From Mycolicibacterium sp. HK-90 (GTDB lineage: Bacteria > Actinomycetota > Actinomycetes > Mycobacteriales > Mycobacteriaceae): 64,000 nucleotides of DNA. The translations under genes and the position numbers were made by a program. The first letter of the stretch is position 1. The number at the start of each line of letters is the position of its first letter. Positions 1 through 8,841 of the stretch are shown one piece after another. The DNA lies in NCBI RefSeq assembly GCF_030486405.1, contig NZ_CP129613.1:5766001-5830000 (forward strand). The letters are read 5' to 3'. A model generated the notes under the pieces. The model saw only the letters and a list, made by a program, of their open reading frames with translations. It had not been told where the DNA came from and did no database searches.

Positions 1-88
1 CACCGACCACGACCAGTGCCGCCGCTCCCCGCCGGATCAGCTGCCTGGGGGTGAGGTGGTTTCCGTCCAGATCGACAATGCTCGCCAC
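1..88 (-). CDS. MceA-family protein, N-terminal fragment
   Basis: Only the first 29 codons are in the window and the gene runs off the left edge. A GTG start at 88 lies 2 nt after the YrbEB stop. The peptide begins MASIVDLDGNHLTPRQLIRR and continues into a hydrophobic AAALVVVG stretch. It has the short polar leader with a DGxxxxxRQL-like motif followed by one membrane anchor that MceA proteins show. The order YrbEA-YrbEB-MceA is the standard start of an mce operon, so the position supports the call as much as the residues do. MceA subunits are anchored substrate-binding components of lipid importers. The MlaD domain that would prove it lies outside the window. Confidence 0.6.
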   Translation of the reverse strand, partial: MASIVDLDGNHLTPRQLIRRGAAALVVVG

Positions 89-90
89 CG

Positions 91-903
91 TCAACCACCC
101 AGCCTGGCACCGGAATTCACACTCCACAGCGCCATCGTCAGCAGCATGTTGACGATGATCACCGCGGTGATACTGGCCCGCATGGCGTGGCCCGCGGCGA
201 TGCCGACGCCCTCGGGACCCCCGCCGGCGCAGAATCCGTAGTAGCACTGCACCGTCGCCGCGATCCAGACGAACACAACGGCCTTCACCATCGAATACAG
301 GATGTCGGTGCCGCTGATCAGGAACGTGAAGTAGTGCAGGTAGGGCCCCAGCGATCCCCCGCTGATGAGACCCACCATGATCTGGCACGACAGGTAGCAG
401 ATACCCAGACACGCCGCATACAGCGGAATGATCGCGACCACCGAGGCCAGCAAACGGGTTGTGACGAGGTACGGAATCGGCCTGATCGCAAGCGAATTCA
501 TGGCGTCGATCTCCTCGGAGATCCGCATCGAGCCGATCTGGGTGGTGAACCGGCAGCCCGCCTGAACCGCGAACGCCAGGGCCGCCATGATCGGAGCCAG
601 CTCGCGGGTGGTGACCAACGACGAGATGATCCCGGTGGCCGGGCCGAGTCCGAGCAGGTTCAGGAAGTCGTACCCCTCGACCGCGATCAGGGCCCCGGTG
701 GTGATGCCGAGAACGAGGATCACCCCGGCGGTGCCGCCGCCGACCACGATCGATCCGTTGCCCCAGGTGATATCGGAGACCAACCGGAGGAACTCGCGCC
801 GGTACCGGCGCAGGGCGAGCGGCGTACCCATGAGGGCATGCTCGGAGAATGCGACAAAGTGGCCGAAGCGCGCCACCGGCCGCGTCGTCACGGGCTGGGG
901 CAC
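91..903 (-). CDS. MCE transporter permease YrbEB
   Basis: A 270-residue polytopic membrane protein of the MlaE/YrbE permease family. It keeps the family motif FAVQAGCRFTTQIGSMRISEEIDAM, here split as a GCRFTTQIGSMR core followed by EEIDAMN, around residues 115-137. About five membrane segments are visible. The GTG start at 903 sits 1 nt after the YrbEA stop. Together with YrbEA it should form the heteromeric permease of an MCE lipid importer in the inner membrane. The ATPase (MceG/MkL) is normally encoded elsewhere in mycobacteria, and none is dedicated to it here. Its place at the end of a metabolite-synthesis operon suggests import of that product, which is inference. Confidence 0.9.
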   Translation of the reverse strand: MPQPVTTRPVARFGHFVAFSEHALMGTPLALRRYRREFLRLVSDITWGNGSIVVGGGTAGVILVLGITTGALIAVEGYDFLNLLGLGPATGIISSLVTTRELAPIMAALAFAVQAGCRFTTQIGSMRISEEIDAMNSLAIRPIPYLVTTRLLASVVAIIPLYAACLGICYLSCQIMVGLISGGSLGPYLHYFTFLISGTDILYSMVKAVVFVWIAATVQCYYGFCAGGGPEGVGIAAGHAMRASITAVIIVNMLLTMALWSVNSGARLGG

Positions 904-904
904 G

Positions 905-1741
905 TCACAACCCCGTCCGCGGGAAGATCATCGTGTAGAGCTGGCTCACCGCGACATTGACCGTCATCAGAACCAGTACGGATTCCACGACCGCGGCGTT
1001 GACGGCGTTGGCGACCCCGGCCGGCCCCTGCCCGGCAGCGAGCCCTTTCTGGCACGACACCACGGCCACGATCGCGCCGTACACGGCCGACTTGAACAAC
1101 GCGAGCAGCATGTCGCCGGTGGTGGCGAACGATGCGAAGGTGGCGATGAAACTGCCTGGCGCACCGCCCTGTACGTAGACGTTGAACAGGTAGCTCGACA
1201 GGAAGCCGACGAAGCACACCACCCCGGTCAGGGCGATGCCGATGACGATCGCGGCCGCGAACCGGGGCACGACGAGCCTTCGGACCACCGAAACGCCCAT
1301 CACCTCCATCGCTGCCGTCTCTTCGCGCATGGTCCGGCAGCCCAGATCCGCTGTCATCGCGGCTCCCACTGCCGCCGCGAGTAGCAGCGCGGCGACCAGT
1401 GAGGCGGCCTGCCGTACGACGGCCAGTCCACTGGCGGCACCGGCGAGCGAGGTCGCGCCGACCTGCCCGGCCAACAGCGCGAACTGGATCGACAAGGTGA
1501 CCCCGATCGGCAGCGCCACCAGGATCGTCGGCATGACGGCGGCGCCGGCCATGAACGCTGCCTGCCGAACGAACTCGGCCCACTGAAATCGCCCGGTCAC
1601 CAGGTCGGTCACGCAGAACCGGATCGTCTTCAACCCGAGTTCCACCTGCTCGCCAACCGTGGCCAACGCCGCTACCGGATGACGCCGCAGGTATCCCGCA
1701 CCCACCTGGACAACACGGGAACTGGTGTCCCGCACTGTCAT
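905..1741 (-). CDS. MCE transporter permease YrbEA
   Basis: A 278-residue MlaE/YrbE permease with the conserved cytoplasmic stretch ADLGCRTMREETAAMEVMG near residues 130-148 and hydrophobic segments around it. Its length is usual for YrbEA subunits. The ATG start at 1741 overlaps the stop of the upstream acyl-AMP ligase in an ATGA junction (1738-1741), so it is co-translated with the biosynthetic genes rather than forming an independent mce operon. It pairs with YrbEB directly downstream. Confidence 0.92.
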   Translation of the reverse strand: MTVRDTSSRVVQVGAGYLRRHPVAALATVGEQVELGLKTIRFCVTDLVTGRFQWAEFVRQAAFMAGAAVMPTILVALPIGVTLSIQFALLAGQVGATSLAGAASGLAVVRQAASLVAALLLAAAVGAAMTADLGCRTMREETAAMEVMGVSVVRRLVVPRFAAAIVIGIALTGVVCFVGFLSSYLFNVYVQGGAPGSFIATFASFATTGDMLLALFKSAVYGAIVAVVSCQKGLAAGQGPAGVANAVNAAVVESVLVLMTVNVAVSQLYTMIFPRTGL

Positions 1742-3405
1742 CTGACGAGTTCACGCTCCCCGGGGTGCCCCAGCCGGGCCAACCGTGCCGTCGTCTCCGA
1801 CCGGCGCAACTTGCCCGACGAGGTCTTCGGCAGCCAGCCGGCCGGAACCACGTGCACGGTCCGCGGACTGAGACCGAGCCGTCGATAGATTCGATCGGCG
1901 ATCTCGGCACGGATCCGCGCGGTCTCGGTGCTGTCGGCGTGCAGCGCCGACTCGGCCACCATCGAGAACCCCTCACCGGCGGCCGCGGCGGACAGCCGCA
2001 CCGCGGCGACACCGCCCGAGCGGACACCGGTCACCCCGGCCACGCTTCGTTCGATGTCCTCGGGATGGACGTTGCGCCCCGAGATGATCAGGATGTCCTT
2101 CTTGCGGCCACAGATGACCGGCTGGCCGTCGTCGGTCAGATAGCCGAGGTCTCCGGTGCGGAACCATCCGTCGGCGTCGGTGACGGCCTCGATGCCCTCG
2201 GCGGTGCGGTATCCGCGGGTCACGTTGTCGCCGCGGATCTCCAGTTCGCCGATGGCCGGAGACTCCACCACCGAGCCGTCCTCCGCCACCACCCGGACCT
2301 GGCAGCCCGGCAGCGGCGGTCCGAGTGCCACCCGTTGCGCCGAGTCACCCTGGCCGGCGACGAGATCGGGATGCGGTGCACACACCCGGTATCCGTCTCC
2401 CGGTCGCACGAACGACACGCCAAGTGTCGCCTCGGCCATCCCATAGGCCGGCACCATGGCGTGCTTGCGCAGGCCGAACCGTGCGCCCGCGGCGGTCAAC
2501 CGGTCCAGCGTCGCGACATCGATGGCCTCGGCACCACTGAGCGCAAACCGCATTGTCGACAGGTCGTAGGCGCCATCGGCCGCCTTGCCGAGCCGGCGGG
2601 CCAGCACCGAGTAGGCGAAATTCGGTGCCGCGGTCATGGTCCCGCGATACCGGGTGATCAGCTCGGCCCACAACAGCGGATCACCGAGGAAGTCGACCGG
2701 CGTCACCTTGACCGTCTCGATGCCCAGGCACATGGGCGTGATCAGGTAGCCCATCATGCCCATGTCGTGAAATAGCGGCAGCCAGCTGACCACCACATCG
2801 GTTTCGGCATCCGCGGCCGAGGCGGCGGCCATTCCGACCAGGTTCGCCTCGATGTTGCGGTAGCTGATGGCGACGGCCTTGGGCCGGCCGGTCGAGCCGG
2901 ACGTCAACTGCTGGAACGCGATCGCGTCCTCATCCGAATCCACGGTCTGCCCCGGTGGTCCGTCGAGCAACTCGGACAGCAGGACAGTCCGCACCCCGGC
3001 GGCCGACAGTGCCTCGACGGCCGAGAGGAAGGGGCTGCCGACAACCACAGTCGAGGCGCCGATCGCCGACAACGTCGGGTTCAGGTCGGCGGCCCACTCC
3101 GCGATGTCGGTGCGGTGGGTCGGATGGTGCAGCATCGTCACGGCGGCGCCGGACATCCAGATGCCCTGCACCAGTGGGGCGATTTCACCTGGCGCGCCGG
3201 CCAGTACGGCCACCGCGTCCCCCGGAAGCACCCCCGCCCGCTGCAAGCCTCCCGCGATGTCGCGCCCGGCGTGGTGCACCTGCGCCCAGGTTGCCGTCGT
3301 CAACTGGTCAAGCCGGGATCGGCCGTCGGCATCGACCGGTGCCGTGGTGAGGCCCCGTGAGGTGATCTCGGCCCCGGCATGGAGTCTGGACAGAATGCGG
3401 TTCAC
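1738..3405 (-). CDS. Fatty-acyl-AMP ligase (FAAL-type FadD)
   Basis: A 555-residue ANL-superfamily enzyme. The AMP-binding loop LTSGSTGRPKAV lies near residues 167-178. SWLPLFHDMGM and AAPNFAY are signatures of the FAAL branch, which makes acyl-adenylates for carrier proteins rather than acyl-CoA. RTGDLGYL and the C-terminal SSGKLRR catalytic-lysine region are intact. The GTG start at 3405 forms a GTGA overlap with the ACP stop. The reading frame stays open far upstream, but only this start gives a sensible protein and tight coupling. It most likely loads a fatty acid onto the neighbouring ACP; the chain length cannot be read from the sequence. Confidence 0.88.
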   Translation of the reverse strand: MNRILSRLHAGAEITSRGLTTAPVDADGRSRLDQLTTATWAQVHHAGRDIAGGLQRAGVLPGDAVAVLAGAPGEIAPLVQGIWMSGAAVTMLHHPTHRTDIAEWAADLNPTLSAIGASTVVVGSPFLSAVEALSAAGVRTVLLSELLDGPPGQTVDSDEDAIAFQQLTSGSTGRPKAVAISYRNIEANLVGMAAASAADAETDVVVSWLPLFHDMGMMGYLITPMCLGIETVKVTPVDFLGDPLLWAELITRYRGTMTAAPNFAYSVLARRLGKAADGAYDLSTMRFALSGAEAIDVATLDRLTAAGARFGLRKHAMVPAYGMAEATLGVSFVRPGDGYRVCAPHPDLVAGQGDSAQRVALGPPLPGCQVRVVAEDGSVVESPAIGELEIRGDNVTRGYRTAEGIEAVTDADGWFRTGDLGYLTDDGQPVICGRKKDILIISGRNVHPEDIERSVAGVTGVRSGGVAAVRLSAAAAGEGFSMVAESALHADSTETARIRAEIADRIYRRLGLSPRTVHVVPAGWLPKTSSGKLRRSETTARLARLGHPGERELVR

Positions 3406-3686
3406 GGCTGCCCCGGCGGGTTGCCCGCCGCGCTCATCGCACCGGAGCCGGCGAGCCTGCGGTTCTCCACCAGTTCGACCAGGGCGCCGACGGTCTTGCA
3501 GTCGAACACATCGTCCTTGCTGAGCACGACACCGAATCGGTTCTTGATCTCGGAGACGCCGAGGGCGAACGACAGTGAGTCGAACCCGAGGTCCCCGACC
3601 AGCTCCGAGAAATCGTTGACGTCTTCTGCGGGCAATTCGAGCTCCTCGGTGATGAACTCGATGAGGAATTCCCGTACCTCTGACAC
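3402..3686 (-). CDS. Acyl carrier protein
   Basis: A 94-residue carrier protein with the phosphopantetheine site GFDSLS (Ser about residue 37) in an acidic four-helix domain, followed by a short Gly/Pro/Ala-rich tail. It sits immediately before the acyl-AMP ligase, whose GTG start overlaps its stop, and 12 nt after the ABC permease. A dedicated FAAL-ACP pair feeds acyl chains to polyketide/NRPS or acyltransferase partners. No NRPS or PKS is present here, so the likely acceptors are the GNAT-type enzymes of the same operon. Confidence 0.9.
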   Translation of the reverse strand: MSEVREFLIEFITEELELPAEDVNDFSELVGDLGFDSLSFALGVSEIKNRFGVVLSKDDVFDCKTVGALVELVENRRLAGSGAMSAAGNPPGQP

Positions 3687-3698
3687 GGCCTGACGACC

Positions 3699-4469
3699 TC
3701 ACTTTCCGATCTTGCGGCGAATCACCATGTGAATGGGTATTTGAAGAATGGCGAACATGCCAACGGCGACAAGACATCCCGTGACCACCGTGGCGGTGTC
3801 GAACTCGCCGTACATGATGGTCGACGCGGCTGCCACGATGTGTGAGAACGGATTCAGGTTGATGCTGAACCGAAGCCAGTCCGACAGGAACACCGATGGC
3901 ATGAGCGCCTGGCTGATGAACAACACCGGCAGCGCCAGCGGCAGCATGGCCACCGGCGCCTGCGGGTTGAGCGTGCGCAGGGCGACCAGATAGAACAGCG
4001 AGCTGTAGGCCGCCGACCACAGGAACATCAGCACGACGAGCATTGCGGCGGTGAGAATCCCGGCCCGCAACGGCGCATCGAGCAGGGCCAGCAGGGCGAT
4101 CACGATGACCGCCGCGGGCAATATCCGGAACATCTCGAAACCGAACTTGGCCGCCACGATCTGGCTGGTCGACACACCGTAGAGACGCAACCGATCGGTG
4201 AAACCCGAACGGATCTCGTCGATCAGGGTGCCCGCGCCGTAGCCGGCGCCGAGCATCGGGATCAGCATGATGAGGCCCGGGGCGATATAGGCGGTGTAGG
4301 ACGACAGCGGAAATCCGGGCAGATCGGCGACCCGCTGGAACATCGACCGCACGAAGATGACCAGAACCACGGGAAACACGATCGGGAAGATGAAGCCGAA
4401 GACCGGCTGTCGCAGGCCCACCACGACATAGCGGCGAAAGAGCCGCAGTGTGTTCGACAACGAGTTCAT
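3699..4469 (-). CDS. ABC-2 type transporter permease (DrrB-like)
   Basis: A 256-residue membrane protein with six predicted hydrophobic segments and the ABC-2 permease pattern NPFSHIV near residues 205-215, which is shared with daunorubicin/PDIM-type DrrB exporters. The start at 4469 overlaps the ATPase stop as ATGA. With the preceding ATPase it should form a small-lipid exporter in the plasma membrane. Its place between the biosynthetic genes and the ACP/FAAL pair points to export of the operon product. Confidence 0.88.
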   Translation of the reverse strand: MNSLSNTLRLFRRYVVVGLRQPVFGFIFPIVFPVVLVIFVRSMFQRVADLPGFPLSSYTAYIAPGLIMLIPMLGAGYGAGTLIDEIRSGFTDRLRLYGVSTSQIVAAKFGFEMFRILPAAVIVIALLALLDAPLRAGILTAAMLVVLMFLWSAAYSSLFYLVALRTLNPQAPVAMLPLALPVLFISQALMPSVFLSDWLRFSINLNPFSHIVAAASTIMYGEFDTATVVTGCLVAVGMFAILQIPIHMVIRRKIGK

Positions 4470-5413
4470 CGGGTGGCCTCCAGAAACGCGTCGCGCAATG
4501 ACGTCGACCGCACCTCGATGTCGGCCTCGGCGAGCCCGAGCCGCTCCAACTCGGCGCTGAGCTTGCCGAGCGCGGTGGCGGACGCCGACTCCAGTGCTGT
4601 TGTCAAGGCGGTATCGGTGGTGCGCTCCACGGCATAGCCGGTGGCGGCCAATGCCCGCACCGAGGTGTCGGGTATCGGTGCGTCCGACGAGATCGCCGCG
4701 ACGAATCCATGGCTCCTGGTGAACTCCTGGGTCGACCCGGATGCGACCAATTTGCCGTCCTTGATGATTCCGACTTCGTCGGCCAGCGAGACCGCCTCGT
4801 CCATGTCGTGGGTGGTCAGAACCACCGTGCGGCCCTGTGAGCGCAGCGACCGGATGGCGTTCCACACCTCTTGCTTGCCCTCGATGTCGAGGCCGCTGGA
4901 CGGCTCGTCGAGGAACAACATCTTCGGGTCGTGCGCCACCGCCAAGGCGACGTCGACCCGGCGTCGCATACCGCCCGACAGCGCGCCCACCTTGCGAGTC
5001 AGGTACTTGCCGAGGCCGAACTGCTCGACGAGCTCGTCCTCCCGTTGGCGCCGTCGATCTTTCGTCCAGCCGGCCATCGCCAAGCTCATTCGGATCTGCT
5101 CGACCGGTGACATCCAGAGATCGAGGGCCACCTCCTGCAACGCCACACCGATGAGCGGCCGGAGCTCGTCGGTCTTGTCGACGGGGATGCCGAGCACCTC
5201 CAACCGGCCGCTCGTCGGCGCGAGCAGCGTGGTGGCCATGCGGATGGTGGTGGTCTTGCCTGCGCCATTGCGTCCGAGCAGGCAGTAGACCACCCCGCGG
5301 GGCACGGTCAGGCTGAGGCCGTCGACGGCACTGGTCTGTGCCCCCGGATACGACTTGGTGACGTCGTCGGCAAGCAACGCCGGCGACGAATCGTCTTGTT
5401 TGTCTTCAGACAT
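4466..5413 (-). CDS. ABC transporter ATP-binding protein (DrrA-like)
   Basis: A 315-residue ATPase with Walker A GRNGAGKTT (residues ~48-56), Q-loop, signature LSGGMRRR, Walker B MLFLDEP and the switch histidine in TTHDMDEA. A C-terminal domain of about 80 residues follows, as in DrrA/CcmA-like exporters. It starts 7 nt after the lipoprotein stop and overlaps the permease. It powers the exporter formed with the downstream ABC-2 permease. Confidence 0.93.
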   Translation of the reverse strand: MSEDKQDDSSPALLADDVTKSYPGAQTSAVDGLSLTVPRGVVYCLLGRNGAGKTTTIRMATTLLAPTSGRLEVLGIPVDKTDELRPLIGVALQEVALDLWMSPVEQIRMSLAMAGWTKDRRRQREDELVEQFGLGKYLTRKVGALSGGMRRRVDVALAVAHDPKMLFLDEPSSGLDIEGKQEVWNAIRSLRSQGRTVVLTTHDMDEAVSLADEVGIIKDGKLVASGSTQEFTRSHGFVAAISSDAPIPDTSVRALAATGYAVERTTDTALTTALESASATALGKLSAELERLGLAEADIEVRSTSLRDAFLEATR

Positions 5414-5420
5414 GGATCGT

Positions 5421-6167
5421 TCAATCTCCGACTCTGGGAAGGACGTGGCGCTCCAGTTCTTCGGTCAGGTGGATCCCCTGTGCGGTCAGGTCCACCTTCA
5501 GCGCGGTGTAGAGCGGAAAGCTGCCGCCTTTGGGCGTCTCGTTGACCTGGTGGATTGCGCCGGTACTCACCCCGGTCACGTTGAGATCGACCACGATGCG
5601 GACCAGTTCGACGGGTTTGCCGCGCCAGCTGCCCTTTCGGCTGCCCTCTGAACGCACGCTTCCGCTCACCACGGCACCGCCACCGCACGAACCGGTCAAC
5701 TCACGCGGTTCGCCGGTGTCCCCCAGGTCGATTCCGCCGTTCACCGCGCATTGCAGCGATACGCGAGAATCGAGCGGATTGACGATCGTGATCGCATCCA
5801 GGGTGCCGGCACCGTCGGCTGCCGTTGACACGATCCCCGTCTCGTACGGGAATCGGTCACCGGTGTAGTACTGCTCGACCTGCAACTCGCCGTGGCGCGG
5901 CCCTGGACCGATGGTCAGCGTTCCCGACGTCGGCAGCGACGTCGTCTCGTCGAGGTAGGTCACCGAGCCCGAGATCTCCAGCGGATAGGACCCGTAGGGG
6001 GAACCGGGGCGGGGTTCGGCCGCCGGCTCGGCCGCGGCATCGGGATACTTCAGCAGCTCATAGGCGTGCCCCACCGGCTTTCCGGCCTCTTCGTTCACCG
6101 AGGTACAGCCGGCGAGCAGGCCGGGTCCGAGCACACACGCACCGGCTGCCGCGAGAATCCGCTTCAC
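5421..6167 (-). CDS. Secreted lipoprotein of the operon, unknown function
   Basis: A 248-residue protein with a lipoprotein signal (KRILAAAGACVLGPGLLAGC; lipobox LAGC, cysteine near residue 20). The GTG start at 6167 overlaps the SRPBCC stop (GTGA); frames open further upstream encode no signal peptide. The mature part is beta-rich and polar, with two cysteines (LQCAVNGG and GSCGGG) that could form a disulfide. I recognise no domain. As the only exported soluble protein of the operon, beside an exporter and an MCE importer, it may bind or hand over the product at the cell envelope (inference). Confidence 0.8.
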   Translation of the reverse strand: MKRILAAAGACVLGPGLLAGCTSVNEEAGKPVGHAYELLKYPDAAAEPAAEPRPGSPYGSYPLEISGSVTYLDETTSLPTSGTLTIGPGPRHGELQVEQYYTGDRFPYETGIVSTAADGAGTLDAITIVNPLDSRVSLQCAVNGGIDLGDTGEPRELTGSCGGGAVVSGSVRSEGSRKGSWRGKPVELVRIVVDLNVTGVSTGAIHQVNETPKGGSFPLYTALKVDLTAQGIHLTEELERHVLPRVGD

Positions 6168-6670
6168 CGCGCCGCGCCCGGGCCGGCAAGGGTCCGGCTC
6201 AGTCTGCGGTGGCGGTGGCTGAAGAAGGCCGACAGGACCCGGCTCATCACCTTCCCCCACCCCGGGATCAGGCCCATCGGCGCCTGCGGGGCCAGCGTGA
6301 TCTCATCGGTGACAATCGTCTTGTCCCCCAACGGTTCCAGGGTGCGGTGGTGAACCCAGATACGCATCCCGGTCATGATCGACTCCTCGCGGAACATCCG
6401 GCCCGGATCGATCCTGGCGATCGTGATGTCGTCGAACCCGAACGGCAGGACGCCGAACAGCAGGAGAAAGCTCTTGCCGATGCGGGTTCCCGGGGTGACG
6501 TCGGCGATGGATCTCCCCCGGAACTGGCGCGGCATGGTCATCTTGAGATACGGGCCCATCTCGTCGTTGATGCCCTCCTGGGTGGTCACCCGGTCCCACA
6601 CCCGATCGACAGGACAGTCGATCTCGCTGACCTTCCGGAAGACGTGCTCTTGCGTGTGAATCGATCGCAT
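6164..6670 (-). CDS. SRPBCC-fold protein (polyketide cyclase/START-like)
   Basis: A 168-residue protein with the layout of the SRPBCC superfamily: an N-terminal strand ending in IDCPVDRVWDRVTTQEGINDEMGPY, alternating strands such as IWVHHRTLEPL and TIVTDEITL, and a C-terminal amphipathic helix ending in SHRHRRL. Members bind hydrophobic ligands or act as cyclases and aromatases. It lies 12 nt after the acyltransferase gene. It may bind an acyl intermediate; no catalytic assignment is possible. Confidence 0.75.
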   Translation of the reverse strand: MRSIHTQEHVFRKVSEIDCPVDRVWDRVTTQEGINDEMGPYLKMTMPRQFRGRSIADVTPGTRIGKSFLLLFGVLPFGFDDITIARIDPGRMFREESIMTGMRIWVHHRTLEPLGDKTIVTDEITLAPQAPMGLIPGWGKVMSRVLSAFFSHRHRRLSRTLAGPGAAR

Positions 6671-6682
6671 GTCGGTGTTCCT

Positions 6683-7342
6683 CTAATTGCTCGACGGTAA
6701 AAGGGTTCGGGAGGCATCCGCGATGAAGGACCCGCTGATGTCGACGACGGCCGGAACGCTGTCGGCGCCGATGTAGTCCGGCATGATCTCGCCGATCTGG
6801 TGGATGCGCGTTGACAACAGCTGGCTGTACCACTCGAACAGCGGGACCACGAGCGCCACGGTGACGTAGTCGACGCCGTCGGCCGCCAGGCTCCCGAAGA
6901 ACGCCTGCCAGATCTGCTCGATCATGCCCACGCGTCGGTGCTTCTTGCGCACGCCCTGGGTGGCGAGCTCGGCGATGCGCTCCGGTGCGACGTCGTCGAA
7001 GAACGAATTCCACTCCGGATACAGGTAGTTTCGCGCCGATCGGCCTGCCGCCGCATAGCTGCGGCCGTCGCGCAGTGTGCTGAAGCTGTCCAGGCCGAGT
7101 CGGGCATCGGCCCGCAGGGCCCGCAGTACCCCGACCGGTTCATCGGAACCCTCGCGCCACCCCACGAAGATCTCCGAGGACCGCTCCCACGGCCGATAGT
7201 GCACCATTTCGCCGGCCGCGATGTCCGACTCGCTCGCGTAGTCGTTCTCCAGACCAAAGATGGTGTACTCCACACCTTTCGCCCAGCCGAATCGTTCATC
7301 GTCGGGCCCTACCCGGTCGACTCGCAACGGAATTGTGTTCAT
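6683..7342 (-). CDS. GNAT-type acyltransferase, autoinducer-synthase-like
   Basis: A 219-residue protein with features of a GNAT fold that uses acyl-ACP. These include the edge strand SSEIFVGWREGSDEPVGVLRAL, the segment ELATQGVRKKHRR like the GNAT pyrophosphate/pantetheine region, and the helix-strand VDYVTVALVVPLFEWY. The size fits LuxI-like N-acyl synthases, which take acyl-ACP directly. The start at 7342 overlaps the decarboxylase stop (ATGA). It probably acylates the diamine made by the two upstream PLP enzymes with the chain on the operon ACP. The fold call is moderate and the substrate is inferred. Confidence 0.6.
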   Translation of the reverse strand: MNTIPLRVDRVGPDDERFGWAKGVEYTIFGLENDYASESDIAAGEMVHYRPWERSSEIFVGWREGSDEPVGVLRALRADARLGLDSFSTLRDGRSYAAAGRSARNYLYPEWNSFFDDVAPERIAELATQGVRKKHRRVGMIEQIWQAFFGSLAADGVDYVTVALVVPLFEWYSQLLSTRIHQIGEIMPDYIGADSVPAVVDISGSFIADASRTLLPSSN

Positions 7343-8841
7343 GCGTTGGTGAATTCCCTTCCGCGGGCTCGCAGGATCCGTTGTCCCTCTTCGGAGATGG
7401 TGGCGATCACGTCGGCAGCAGCCTCCGGACCGACCAGAGGATTGACGAAGGTGAGCTTGAGCGCCTGACTGCCGCCCGCCCTCGACCGTCCGAGAACGGC
7501 ACGCCCCGAATCAGCCAGGGCCATCCTGATCGCCTGATTGACGTCGTCGCATTCGGCCTCGGACAGGTCCGGATGCTGCCAGCGCACCACGACGGTGTTG
7601 GTCGCGACGGGTGCCACCAGGGCCAGCCCCGGGTGATCCGGCACCGCACCGGCGGCCGCAGCCGCCGCCGCACAGGTGGCGTCGATCATCTCCCCCACCC
7701 GCCTCCTGCCGAGGGCCCGTAACGTCACGAACACCTTCAGTGCGTCGAATCGGCGGGTGGTCTGCAGAGACTTCCCCACCAGGTTGACCACGTCCTCGGC
7801 CGAATCCTGAAGCGGGTTCAGATAATCGGCGTGGTCGGCGAGTATCTCGAAGGATTCGCTCCTCCGTACCAGCAGCGCGCTACAGCTGATCGCCTGGAAC
7901 AGCAGCTTGTGAAAGTCCACGGCCACCGAGTCGGCCATCTCGATCCCGCGGAGCAGGTGACGACGGTTTTCGCTGAACGCCAGGCAGCCGCCGGCGCAGG
8001 CGTCGACATGGGTCCAGATGTCGTGCTCACCCGCAATGGCGATCGCCTCGGGCAACGGATCGATCGCGCCGAAGTCTGTTGTCCCGGCGGTGAGTACGAG
8101 CGCCATGATCGGTGTGCCGGCCTCGACCGCCCGATCGACACAGTCGATGAGCCCGTCGATACGCATCCGCCCGGCCGTATCGGTCGGAACCTCGACCACG
8201 GCGCCAGGCAACCCGAGGATCCGCAGCGCTTGGCGCACCGAGAAGTGGGTCTGACGGGTACACAACACGCGCCAGGATCCGGCCTCGACCGGCAGCCCCG
8301 CCGGCAGATCGGATCCGAACCTGGCTCGGGCGAACAGGTCTCGGGCCATCATCAGCGCCTGCAGGTTGGACTGGGTTCCCCCGCTGGTGAAGGTGCCGTC
8401 GGCACCGTCGCCATAGCCGAGCGTGGCGCACAGGTCACCGATGACCTTCTGTTCGACCGCGGTGGCCGCCGGTGCCTGATCGAAGGAGTCCAGCGACTGG
8501 TTGAAGGCGCAGACCAGGATCTCGGCCGCGAGCGACGACACCGTCGGCGGGCAGTGCAGATGTGCCAGATAGCCGGGGTGGGTCACCACCGCGGACCGTC
8601 CAGACAAGAGGCTGACCGCCTCGCCCAGTGCCCGCGGCAGCCCGATGCCGGCCATGTTGTCCAGATCGATCTTCCCGACGGTCTCGGCGAGCTCGACGTA
8701 GCCTGCCACCACGCCCGGCCTGGCCGGGTCGGCCAGCTCAGTGCCGGCCCAGGTGGCGGCCAAGGTCAGCGCTTCGCGATATCCGCTGAGCCCGGTGCCG
8801 GTGAGAAAGTCGTCCGCGAACGATTCGGTGCCCGCTGTCAT
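7339..8841 (-). CDS. PLP-dependent L-2,4-diaminobutyrate decarboxylase
   Basis: A 500-residue group II PLP decarboxylase (glutamate/DOPA/diaminobutyrate type). It has TSGGTQSNLQAL near 152-163, the HVDACAGG aspartate strand near 278-285 and the Schiff-base lysine in VDFHKLLF (Lys about 312). A diaminobutyrate-type aminotransferase overlaps upstream (ATGA at 8838-8841). Together they resemble the two-enzyme route aspartate semialdehyde -> 2,4-diaminobutyrate -> 1,3-diaminopropane known from Acinetobacter and Vibrio and from rhizobactin-type siderophore clusters. Substrate specificity rests mainly on this pairing; a different amino acid is possible. Confidence 0.82.
   Translation of the reverse strand: MTAGTESFADDFLTGTGLSGYREALTLAATWAGTELADPARPGVVAGYVELAETVGKIDLDNMAGIGLPRALGEAVSLLSGRSAVVTHPGYLAHLHCPPTVSSLAAEILVCAFNQSLDSFDQAPAATAVEQKVIGDLCATLGYGDGADGTFTSGGTQSNLQALMMARDLFARARFGSDLPAGLPVEAGSWRVLCTRQTHFSVRQALRILGLPGAVVEVPTDTAGRMRIDGLIDCVDRAVEAGTPIMALVLTAGTTDFGAIDPLPEAIAIAGEHDIWTHVDACAGGCLAFSENRRHLLRGIEMADSVAVDFHKLLFQAISCSALLVRRSESFEILADHADYLNPLQDSAEDVVNLVGKSLQTTRRFDALKVFVTLRALGRRRVGEMIDATCAAAAAAAGAVPDHPGLALVAPVATNTVVVRWQHPDLSEAECDDVNQAIRMALADSGRAVLGRSRAGGSQALKLTFVNPLVGPEAAADVIATISEEGQRILRARGREFTNA

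Noticed and set aside
187..1384. Long plus-strand open frames opposite the yrbE genes
   Set aside because: Arg/Asp/Gly-rich translations typical of antisense frames in GC-rich DNA; the minus-strand products have clear family motifs.
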